From NCBI GenBank assembly GCA_002862125.1, contig PHSP01000001.1, positions 1,116,001-1,180,000 of the forward strand: DNA of 64,000 nt, given 5' to 3'. The translations under genes and the position numbers were made by a program. The DNA comes from Methylobacter sp. KS41 (GTDB taxonomy: Bacteria > Pseudomonadota > Gammaproteobacteria > Methylococcales > Methylomonadaceae). The notes below the pieces were generated by a model that worked only from the letters and a program-made list of their open reading frames with translations, had not been told where the DNA came from and did no database searches. Shown here one piece after another: positions 38,129 through 45,409 of this stretch. Each line of letters opens with the position of its first letter. Position 1 is the stretch's first letter.

Positions 38129-39223
38129 TCAGGGGGGGCTTAACGGATCACCCTGCTGGGACAGTTCTGTTATTCGTGAAATCAGATATTCTTTATCCGC
38201 TTCGAGCCCAGGAATCCGTCCGAGTTGTTGGCCTTGGGCTTCGATCACTTCAAGGCGGGCGGCTCGGTCGGCTTCGCAGGCCTGCAATTTGGCGAAAAGC
38301 TGCGCATTATCGGCTTGTAGCTGCGCCACGGTTGCTAACTCGCGATCATAAATATCGAGCAAAGCCAAAGCAAACCGCCCGTTTGGCGTGGGCAGTAGAG
38401 CCGAATTGACCTGTTCAGGTGTATTGGTCTGAAGCGGCGCTCGACTGACCGCAAAAAACATGTCGTAGTGACCAAAAATTGCTGACTCAAACTGGATATA
38501 TTCGGCACCTAATTGCTGGAACAAGCGGGTAGCGGAACGATCGCTAAAGAGATAAAGATGCTCGTCAGCCTTAAGTTGTTCAAGAAACGCCCCTTTTGTT
38601 TCCAATAATGCCGTGTAATTCATTCCCTCCTTGAATTGCGGCGTTTGTAGGAGCAGCAGGCCGTCCGGCTTCAATAATTTCAGGCAATGGGTCATGGTTG
38701 CGACGGGGTCGGGCAGGTGTTCAAGCACGTCCATCAAGGCGATGACATCGAGACTGCCGGGGGCGATGTCGAGAGCTTCGACCGGACCAACGGAAATTGG
38801 TACGCCGAAGGTCTTCTGGCCAAATTCGACAACCCAGGGACTCATTTCCACACCGCATGCATCGAATCCGGCCTGCCGCAGCAGCGCGACAAAACTGCCG
38901 TGCGAGCATCCCAATTCCAGAACCTTGGCCGGCGGCAAACGGTATTTGAGCAACGCTTTCAGCCAGTGCAAATTGCGTTCGGTGAGATCATTGCGGGTTC
39001 GGGCGTGAATGCCGGCGTAACCAAAAGCATCCTGCTGATGTTCCAGCCAATATTTCTTGCCGTAAAAATCGGTCTCGTCGTCGCGCACCAGTAATTGCTC
39101 GGGCGGCATATCCTTGAGATAAACCAGGGTTCCGCAAGCGCGGCATTCGCCGTACTCTGGACTAAAGGGGATAAGGTCGGTATTGCCGCACCAGCACAGT
39201 CGCTCGGTAGGTGTAATCGTCAT
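38129..39223 (-). CDS. Methyltransferase with C-terminal coiled coil, next to wzt
   Basis: A 364-residue protein. An N-terminal zinc-finger-like segment has four Cys (CWCGN and CRACG, residues 10-34). The methyltransferase core follows with VLELGCSHGSFVALL (about 110) and DVIALMDVLEHLPDP. From about residue 300 to 355 it turns into a charged heptad-like coil (ATVAQLQADNAQLFAKLQ, then RLEVIEAQGQQLGR). This layout recalls chain-terminating enzymes such as WbdD, in which a coiled coil sets polymer length in ABC-exported O-antigens. The start overlaps the wzt stop (ATGA), which fits. The function as cap enzyme is inference. Confidence 0.85.
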   Translation of the reverse strand: MTITPTERLCWCGNTDLIPFSPEYGECRACGTLVYLKDMPPEQLLVRDDETDFYGKKYWLEHQQDAFGYAGIHARTRNDLTERNLHWLKALLKYRLPPAKVLELGCSHGSFVALLRQAGFDACGVEMSPWVVEFGQKTFGVPISVGPVEALDIAPGSLDVIALMDVLEHLPDPVATMTHCLKLLKPDGLLLLQTPQFKEGMNYTALLETKGAFLEQLKADEHLYLFSDRSATRLFQQLGAEYIQFESAIFGHYDMFFAVSRAPLQTNTPEQVNSALLPTPNGRFALALLDIYDRELATVAQLQADNAQLFAKLQACEADRAARLEVIEAQGQQLGRIPGLEADKEYLISRITELSQQGDPLSPP

Positions 39224-40644
39224 TTCAGCACTCGTGTTAATATTTTTCCTGGCAAATCAGCTACGCCATGGTGAGTCAAGACTGGTATTCCATTTTTCAT
39301 TGCAAGGCCAACAGAAAACGAACCCGCATCCGCAATATGACAAATCCTCGTGCAACTAACCTCCATTTCCTGATGGGAAATATGCTCCCGCCGCACCCAA
39401 ATATTGTTTGAAACAGATACGATACCTATCTCGAAAAGGTATTCACCCGGTAAAATATTCAGCTTAATTTCTTGTCGGCTCATTACTTTCGATCCCGCTC
39501 CCAGTGTCTCTGGAACATCATTCTCAAATTGCCAGCTATTCTTTCCATGGACAATAACCCCTCGATCATTTTTAATGATGATACCGCATATTGGTATCCC
39601 AATATCTTCGGTAAGTTCGTATTCGGAGTAAAAAACTGCCAAATCACCCTGCCGGAAGCTGCTGCATGGCTGTCCGCCCTCGTTACATAGAGCGACTCCT
39701 ACGCATCGAGCCTGCCCATTGCTGATCTGTGACTTGTTGGTCAGGTCTATAAAAGCATCAGGTGGAGGACGGTCAATTACTTGAGAGATCGAATCTGGAG
39801 CAGGTCGTGAAGCCGTTTGTGTTGTCTGTCCATCAACCACACGTGTTCCAGTTTGATGTAAAAGATAGTAATGCTTCGAAGCCTCGGAAGATGAACCAAT
39901 AAATCGCTGTGTGCCATGATCCAGCAAGATGGCCCTTTCGCAGTATTGTTCAATTTCCGTCATGGCATGAGAAACCAGCAAAATTGCCGCGCCGGAATTT
40001 CTCAACTGCTCCAGACGGGAATAACACTTTTGCCGGAAAAATACATCTCCAACCGCCAGCGCCTCATCAATGATGACGATGGATGCATCGATATGGGCCT
40101 GCACGGCAAAGGCCAGGCGCACGAACATGCCGCTTGAGTAAGTCTTTACGGGTTGGTCGATGAACTCGCCAATGTCGGCGAACTCGACGATCTGGTCGTA
40201 GCGGGCTTCGATTTCTTTTTGGGTAAGACCCAGGATGCGCCCGTTCAGAAAGACATTTTCGCGGCCGGAAAACTCCGGGTCGAAGCCGCTGCCCAGTTCC
40301 AGCAGCGCGGCAATTCGGCCCTTGACACTCACCTCGCCGCTCGTTTGGGCTAAAGTTCCCGCAAGGATTTGCAGCAAGGTACTTTTGCCGCTCCCGTTCC
40401 GGCCAATGATGCCGAAAGTTTCGCCCCGCCGAACCTGAAACGATATATCCTTCAATGCCCAGAATTCACGAAAATAACTGGGCGGGGCACGATGCTTCGA
40501 TAGTTTGAGTGCAACACCCGCGCGATTGGCTGTCTGGTGCAATCGGGGCAAGACAAGCTGTTTCAATCTGTCGCGAGGGGTATTGTAGATTTCATAACGC
40601 TTGCTGAGATTACGAACGTCAATGACAATGTCGGCTGCGTTCAT
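39220..40644 (-). CDS. wzt: O-antigen ABC exporter ATPase Wzt with C-terminal cargo domain
   Basis: A 474-residue protein. The ABC ATPase part has Walker A GRNGSGKST (81-89), signature YSSGMF (169-174) and Walker B IVIIDE (189-194). Residues about 295-465 form the immunoglobulin-like Wzt C-terminal domain, which in this transporter class recognises the terminal modification of the finished glycan. It pairs with the wzm permease. Oddly the two are separated by a nucleotidyltransferase-HEPN gene pair, whose HEPN stop overlaps the wzt ATG (ATGA). Confidence 0.94.
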   Translation of the reverse strand: MNAADIVIDVRNLSKRYEIYNTPRDRLKQLVLPRLHQTANRAGVALKLSKHRAPPSYFREFWALKDISFQVRRGETFGIIGRNGSGKSTLLQILAGTLAQTSGEVSVKGRIAALLELGSGFDPEFSGRENVFLNGRILGLTQKEIEARYDQIVEFADIGEFIDQPVKTYSSGMFVRLAFAVQAHIDASIVIIDEALAVGDVFFRQKCYSRLEQLRNSGAAILLVSHAMTEIEQYCERAILLDHGTQRFIGSSSEASKHYYLLHQTGTRVVDGQTTQTASRPAPDSISQVIDRPPPDAFIDLTNKSQISNGQARCVGVALCNEGGQPCSSFRQGDLAVFYSEYELTEDIGIPICGIIIKNDRGVIVHGKNSWQFENDVPETLGAGSKVMSRQEIKLNILPGEYLFEIGIVSVSNNIWVRREHISHQEMEVSCTRICHIADAGSFSVGLAMKNGIPVLTHHGVADLPGKILTRVLK

Positions 40645-41207
40645 TGTGTCGCACCGTTTTCATCGGCTTGTGTTGTTTTTACAATCGTCATAAACTCAAC
40701 AGAGAAATCCGCTTGCTTCGGTTCAATGCCAAATGATTCCCGGCAATAGCTTAAGAATTGGACAGCAGTCATGTAAAGCAAGGGTGTTAAGGTCTTTAGA
40801 GAATTAAAATGGTCTGCGATTTCTGCGTATTCGATTTCGTAGTCATGAGCGGCGAGATTGAGTGCTGTCCGGCATAGCTGCCACGATGCAACCGATTCGA
40901 GTACGCCTGCTTTTTCATAAAAGCTGAGTATTTTAAGAAAGCTATCGGTGGGTTCGCCTGCAAGAATACTAGCATGGCGCATGGCTGCGCCGAGGGTGTC
41001 TTGCAATTTGGCGAATCTCTCGTTGATTGCCGCCAAAGCTTCGAATAAGGCTACATCCTTCTTCTGTGTCTCCAGTTGTTCCTTTGTCAATGGCCATGTT
41101 ATTTTCCGGCTGGAAGCATCAAGGAAGTAAACGCAACGTTGTATGGCCTCTAAAAGTTCTGCAAGATGCAATTTTTCAGCGTTGAGAATGGATTCGTTCA
41201 CCATCAT
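40641..41207 (-). CDS. HEPN-type partner protein inside the wzm-wzt operon (module C)
   Basis: A 188-residue all-helical protein of the HEPN/HepT-like class that pairs with minimal nucleotidyltransferases. The sequence has WPLTKEQLETQKKDVALFEAL, FAKLQDTLGAAMRHASILAG and ESVASWQLCRTALNLAAHDYE. In active HEPN RNases the last motif reads Arg-Asn-x-x-x-His-x-Tyr; here Leu stands in the Arg place (LNLAAHDY), though His and Tyr remain. Its start overlaps the nucleotidyltransferase stop (ATGA) and its stop overlaps the wzt start (ATGA). It may be a toxin with reduced RNase activity, or a protein recruited for another role. Confidence 0.75.
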   Translation of the reverse strand: MMVNESILNAEKLHLAELLEAIQRCVYFLDASSRKITWPLTKEQLETQKKDVALFEALAAINERFAKLQDTLGAAMRHASILAGEPTDSFLKILSFYEKAGVLESVASWQLCRTALNLAAHDYEIEYAEIADHFNSLKTLTPLLYMTAVQFLSYCRESFGIEPKQADFSVEFMTIVKTTQADENGATQ

Positions 41208-41500
41208 ATTTCCAATTGCGCCGAGTTGGATTGAGCGATGATTTGAAAAGGTGTCTCAACTGTACCACGGGTTTTAGAAACGATGTCGACTGATAAGCCC
41301 AGTTGTGATTCCAGTTCCATTTTTATTTTTGCGCGCTGAATTAGCGATAATGGACTGTCGGATTCGATAAACAGGTCTATATCGCCGCCTTTTGCTTGGT
41401 CATTGAGTCTGGAACCAAATAAATGCACGAGCGCTCCGGTTCCGGCTAAACGGGAAACTGTTTGGGTAATTATGACTGTTTGTTGTTTTGTCAGACGCAC
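41204..41500 (-). CDS. MNT-type nucleotidyltransferase inside the wzm-wzt operon (module C)
   Basis: A 98-residue minimal nucleotidyltransferase with the intact active site LFGSRLNDQAKGGDIDLFIE. It should AMPylate its HEPN partner in the manner known for MntA-HepT. It is the first of the pair, 36 bp after wzm, and translationally coupled to the HEPN gene. The opening MRLTKQQTVIITQTV is similar to that of the module A and B enzymes at 30-31 kb, so these probably share an origin. Confidence 0.88.
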   Translation of the reverse strand: MRLTKQQTVIITQTVSRLAGTGALVHLFGSRLNDQAKGGDIDLFIESDSPLSLIQRAKIKMELESQLGLSVDIVSKTRGTVETPFQIIAQSNSAQLEI

Positions 41501-41536
41501 TTCTTTAGCCTAAACAAGTCATTGATAACGATTATT

Positions 41537-42370
41537 TCAAAGGACATCGGCAAATCCCCGGCGCGATTTCTGGAACCACCAGTAACCGGTTTGGCAAATT
41601 GATACGCCAATAACCAGACTGATCGCCCACTCATCCCATTGGATAGGCCTGCCCCAGAGCATCAGGTCGCGCAACTGCATGACGGGAAGGGTAATCGGAT
41701 TCCACATCAGGAGCGCCCGGTAGGCCTCGGGCAGCGCATCGATTGGGTAAAAGACCGGAGCCAGAAAAAGCGCGACTGTGGTAACCATGCCAATGACTTG
41801 AGACAGGTCGCGAAGGTAAACGCCTAGCGAAGCGAAAGCCCAGGAAAAGCCCAGTATTATCAAAATCAGCGGCAAGAGAATTATCGGAGCGCATAATACG
41901 CCGATATGGACAGTCACGCCGGCCAGCAGGCAAAAACCCAAGAGAACTATAAAGCTGACGAGAAAATGCAATAAGGCTGAGAACATCGCCATCCACGTCA
42001 GCATTTCAAGCGGGAACACCACTTTTTTGACGTAATGCGGGTGACTGGTGATCAGACTTGGCGCCCGGTTAAGGCACTCGGCAAAAAAACTGTGAACAAT
42101 CATTCCCGAAAAAAGCACAATAGCGAATGCAATCTTGCTTTCTTCGCCCGTCCCCCATCTGGCCTTGAAAGCCACGCTGAAAACGACGGTGTAAATAGCC
42201 AGCATCAACAAGGGGTTAAACAAAGACCAGACGACGCCTAACATGGAGCCTTTGTAGCGCCCGATAAAGTCACGCTTGACCAGCTCCCAAAGCAACTCTC
42301 GTTGCCGGAAAAGGCCGCCAAGCATTGAAACTGGCGTGGCAGAATGATGGCTACTCACTTTACGCGGCAC
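41537..42370 (-). CDS. wzm: O-antigen ABC exporter permease Wzm
   Basis: A 277-residue inner-membrane protein with six helices of the ABC-2 type. It begins with the amphipathic LLWELVKRDFIGRYKGSMLG segment, followed by VVWSLFNPLLMLAIYTVVF, and has the phrase VFYPIDALPEAYRALLMWNPITL typical of Wzm/TagG permeases. It forms the channel for the lipid-linked polymer. The frame is open from a GTG at 42370, but an ATG at 42325 (MLGGLFRQREL) is an equal candidate; no strong ribosome site decides it. It heads the operon wzm-mnt-hepn-wzt-methyltransferases-GT2s. Confidence 0.92.
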   Translation of the reverse strand: MPRKVSSHHSATPVSMLGGLFRQRELLWELVKRDFIGRYKGSMLGVVWSLFNPLLMLAIYTVVFSVAFKARWGTGEESKIAFAIVLFSGMIVHSFFAECLNRAPSLITSHPHYVKKVVFPLEMLTWMAMFSALLHFLVSFIVLLGFCLLAGVTVHIGVLCAPIILLPLILIILGFSWAFASLGVYLRDLSQVIGMVTTVALFLAPVFYPIDALPEAYRALLMWNPITLPVMQLRDLMLWGRPIQWDEWAISLVIGVSICQTGYWWFQKSRRGFADVL

Positions 42371-43048
42371 CCAAAAAAGGTTAATAACGGCATCTGGCGG
42401 ATTCTTTATTTATCTTTAAATCGAAAAACATCGCTTTTCTTAAGGCATTCGTCACTTTGCACTTTGATTAACCCGTAAGGTAAGGTGACCCGGTTTTTCA
42501 AACGGTTACCTTCCGTGTCCGGAAAAAAAGCTCTTCGCGGAAACGCCTTCTGTAAGAAACTTTGCGCATCACTCAAACGTATGAATGGCTTTGGTTGTAA
42601 CTCACGAGAGACCGGCCGCAACGGCCTTAATGATCTAGCGCAAGGAATTATTGGAATCAACTTTACGAACGTCCCTTGAATATATTTTTTGTGCCCGCGA
42701 ATGCCGCAAATTCACAATTTATTATAAAAAGCAGGCAACTATACAACATAAAGCGGAAGGGAGGCAATCCAAAATGTGGATATTGTTTATAATCCTTTGC
42801 TGCGCGGCATCCTGCTTACGCGCTGAAAAAGCAGTTAAAATCCAATCTATAGGTAACAAATTAAGTGCGTCTTCTATCTCTCTGAAGTATTAGATGATTG
42901 CTTAAGCCTGGCGGGCGGGAACACTCTGATTTTGCCAGCGCGAACAATCCTTGGTTGATCGCAAACCCTGGCTTATTGCTAATGAACATGGCTTTTTGGC
43001 ATTCATTTTCAATACAATGGACCTTAGCACTTGTGACGCGTATTTTGA
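42371..43048. other. Intergenic with no firm gene
   Basis: About 680 bp upstream of wzm. A leftward 84-codon frame (42406-42660) is open but shows no known motif. A rightward frame of 39 codons is listed separately. The interval should contain the promoter of the wzm operon. Confidence 0.5.
42774..42893 (+). CDS. Possible small secreted or membrane peptide
   Basis: A 39-codon frame, MWILFIILCCAASCLRAEKA and onward, with a hydrophobic start that could be a signal segment or a lipobox-like end (AASC). The site GGGAGG lies 9 bases upstream. It is alone in a gene-poor gap and has no recognised family, so it may be chance. Confidence 0.25.
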   Translation: MWILFIILCCAASCLRAEKAVKIQSIGNKLSASSISLKY

Positions 43049-43465
43049 TTATTCTGTTGAAATCGGTTGACGTAAAAAATCCACGATAAACTGATAGCCC
43101 CGTTGTTCAATTAATGCAAATACCACTTTCATATCAACGTTCATATACTCATGCACAATACGATTGCGCAGGCCAACTGCTGCGTTCCATTGTTGCAGCT
43201 GCTCGTCGTTTAACTTTTTTTTAGCATGCAGGCAGGCAAAGCTGTCATAGGCGGAAACAGGCACTGGTTCACCCGATTCTTTTAATAAGTGTTTAGCTTT
43301 ACCAATTGCATTTTCAATTAATACCTGCAACCCGTGTAACGCGCCATTTTGCTCAAGTTTGCTGAGCGCTTGCCTGGCGCTTAGTTTTTGCCAAGCCTCT
43401 TGTAGCAACTCACTTTGCTCATCGGCGATACGGCAGCATTCTGCATCGTATAAATCAAGACGCAT
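43049..43465 (-). CDS. hepT: HepT-type HEPN ribonuclease toxin (module D)
   Basis: A 138-residue HepT (DUF86) protein. The active motif RNRIVHEYMN (Arg-x4-His-x-Tyr) is intact, at about residue 101. HepT proteins cleave RNA and are silenced by AMPylation of the Tyr through MntA. I start at MRLDLYDAE (43465), so it overlaps the mntA end by 11 bp; the longer open frame upstream is antitoxin sequence read in another frame. Confidence 0.92.
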   Translation of the reverse strand: MRLDLYDAECCRIADEQSELLQEAWQKLSARQALSKLEQNGALHGLQVLIENAIGKAKHLLKESGEPVPVSAYDSFACLHAKKKLNDEQLQQWNAAVGLRNRIVHEYMNVDMKVVFALIEQRGYQFIVDFLRQPISTE

Positions 43466-43862
43466 AGCATTGGCTCCAGTAGTAATCTTCCAGATCACGC
43501 CAGGTGCGCTGTAAAAAATAATGCCATGCCAGCGTGTTTTCCCCTTTAAGCACAACACCTTCTTCCGCCACCACTGCTCGCATGGCGAGCCGAGCGTTAG
43601 TTAAATCAATCAAATCCACTTTATCCTCAGCCACTTTAAGCAGCTGCGCTATGGTTCTACGTAATGTTTCTGTTCGGGCCAATAATGAGATGATGTCGAT
43701 TTCTGGCTGACGATGCCAACGAATTGCAATATCCCAATCGCTTTTCGCATGTGTTTTACCGGTAGCTTGGCTGCCTACCAATATAGCTAGCTCCAGTTGC
43801 GGAATTTGTAACAAACATTGCTTTAATACTTCCAGATTATGATCAGCCTGTTTGTCAATCAT
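43455..43862 (-). CDS. mntA: MntA-type antitoxin nucleotidyltransferase (module D)
   Basis: A 135-residue minimal nucleotidyltransferase, LAILVGSQATGKTHAKSDWDIAIRW, with GS and the Asp-x-Asp pair. Its partner HepT overlaps it. The start at MIDKQADHN is fixed by an excellent ribosome site, AGGAGG, 4 bases ahead. The known system in Shewanella works by transfer of AMP to HepT. Unlike modules A-C this pair has a different sequence style and is complete. Confidence 0.92.
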   Translation of the reverse strand: MIDKQADHNLEVLKQCLLQIPQLELAILVGSQATGKTHAKSDWDIAIRWHRQPEIDIISLLARTETLRRTIAQLLKVAEDKVDLIDLTNARLAMRAVVAEEGVVLKGENTLAWHYFLQRTWRDLEDYYWSQCYAS

Positions 43863-44020
43863 ACTTCCTCCTATCTTGACGCGGCTATACCGGATTTTGC
43901 GCCCAGAGTCGCTTGAGCGTGGGTCATGCGCATAGCTTCTTTTCAATATTGTTCCGGAAAGTCAAAGTTTGCCGTCAAGGAAAAGATGGGGCAAATCCTG
44001 AATTGTTCGATTCAAAAAAG

Positions 44021-45025
44021 TCACATATTTTCTGCAGCCTTGAGCAAACTTGACCGATGCGCATCTGAATAGACGCCGCAAAGAATCTTGACCACGTCTC
44101 TCATCTTCTTTTCGGCGCTCCAACCAAGTATCTTGCGGGCCTTTTCCGGGTTTCCCTGACTCCAGGCAATCTCGTTCGGACGCATGAGCAGGTCGTCGTG
44201 GAACACATGCTCGGTCCAGTCCAGCCCAAAGCATGCAAAGGCCTGATCGACAAAATCCTTGAGGGAATTGGCCTCCCCGGTGGCAATCACGAAGTCATCC
44301 GGGCGGTCAGCCTGAAGAATCAGCCACATGGCCTCAACGTATTCCGGCGCCCATCCCCAGTCACGCGAGATGCTCAAATCGCCCAGCGTCAGCTTTTCCG
44401 TGGAACCACATGAAATCCGATGCGCGGCCTGAACGACTTTTTGCGTTACAAAACGCGAAGGGCGAAGCTCGGATTCGTGATTAAATAATATGCCATTCGC
44501 AGCGAACATTTTGTGCGCTTCGCGATAGTTTCGCACCAGCCAGTGCGCCGCCGATTTTGCCACTGCGTATGGGCTTACCGGATTGAACGAAGTGTGCTCA
44601 TCCGCCGGCACGCCGCCGGTATCTCCGAAACATTCACTGGAGCTGGCGTGGTAAAACTTAGCAGGCAACCCCAGGAATCTTAGGGCCTCAAGAATGTTGA
44701 GGGTACCGATGGTAATGCTCTCAATTGTTTCCGATGGCTGTTCAAAAGACAATCCAACCGAAGTTTGTCCGGCAAGATGATAGATTTCATCCGGGCGCGC
44801 TTTAGAGATTGCGGTAAGCGTGCTTTTGAAGTCATTCGGAGCCATTGACAACAGGTTGACCTGCCCATGTATGCCAAGCCGCGCGAGTGAATCGAAACGC
44901 GAGACGCCCGCATCCCTGGATGTGCCGTAAACCTTGTAACCCTTGCTTACCAGAAGTTGCGCGAGGTAGGCGCCGTCCTGGCCGCCAATACCGGTTATAA
45001 GCGCCGTTTTATTAGCCATTGGCAT
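44021..45025 (-). CDS. gmd: GDP-mannose 4,6-dehydratase
   Basis: About 334 residues from MPMANKTALITG. The dinucleotide motif is GIGGQDGAYL; the active site has YHASSSECFG and YAVAKSAAHWL (Tyr-x-x-x-Lys), and the segment FNHESELRPSRFVTQK corresponds to the substrate loop. It makes GDP-4-keto-6-deoxy-mannose, the entry to D-rhamnose, fucose or perosamine. A ribosome site AAAGGA lies before the ATG; an ATG 12 codons up is weaker. No intact reductase or aminotransferase that would use its product is in the window, only relics at 28.9-29.9 kb. Confidence 0.93.
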   Translation of the reverse strand: MPMANKTALITGIGGQDGAYLAQLLVSKGYKVYGTSRDAGVSRFDSLARLGIHGQVNLLSMAPNDFKSTLTAISKARPDEIYHLAGQTSVGLSFEQPSETIESITIGTLNILEALRFLGLPAKFYHASSSECFGDTGGVPADEHTSFNPVSPYAVAKSAAHWLVRNYREAHKMFAANGILFNHESELRPSRFVTQKVVQAAHRISCGSTEKLTLGDLSISRDWGWAPEYVEAMWLILQADRPDDFVIATGEANSLKDFVDQAFACFGLDWTEHVFHDDLLMRPNEIAWSQGNPEKARKILGWSAEKKMRDVVKILCGVYSDAHRSSLLKAAENM

Positions 45026-45409
45026 GGTGGTTTCCTTTTTCATGCTGGTTGCAGACGGCATAGCCGTTCTTTAATAACGTCCAGGCAAGACAAACATTAT
45101 CTTGTATGGCTATATCTTTACTAAGTGCGGCTCTCGCCATTTCCTGGAACTCCATAAATCTTGAATTTAAATAATGCAGGCAACATTTCATAAAAAGTTA
45201 GCGGTCATTGTTTCCGTCTGCCAAAACAAAAAAGTAAAAAGCTGCCCAATGAAAACATTCAACCTTCTACCCCGTTTCGGAAGAAACCATATTTACATCG
45301 TGCTTAAGAAACAAATTTCCCTTGGCGAGTTGGAACAAAGGCGTGAGGCAATTCACTGACAGCTAATTCGGAATGATTGAAGAATTTCCCTGGTTATCCA
45401 CCGCTGCTT
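45026..45409. other. Intergenic, no convincing gene
   Basis: About 380 bp between the EpsB/WcaJ-type transferase stop and the gmd start. A rightward 61-codon frame (45174-45359) lies antisense to the operon and has no ribosome site or motif. Probably promoter space for gmd. Confidence 0.45.

Noticed and set aside
42406-42660. Leftward 84-codon frame upstream of wzm
   Set aside because: No known motif; the AT-poor start of the frame has no ribosome site. Could be leader RNA.
43466-43558. N-terminal extension of HepT from an ATG at 43558
   Set aside because: It reads the mntA 3' end in another frame; the HepT family starts near MRLDLYD.
43962-44234. Leftward 90-codon frame over the gmd 3' end
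   Set aside because: Shadow frame of gmd; composition rich in Arg/Gly typical of an out-of-frame reading.
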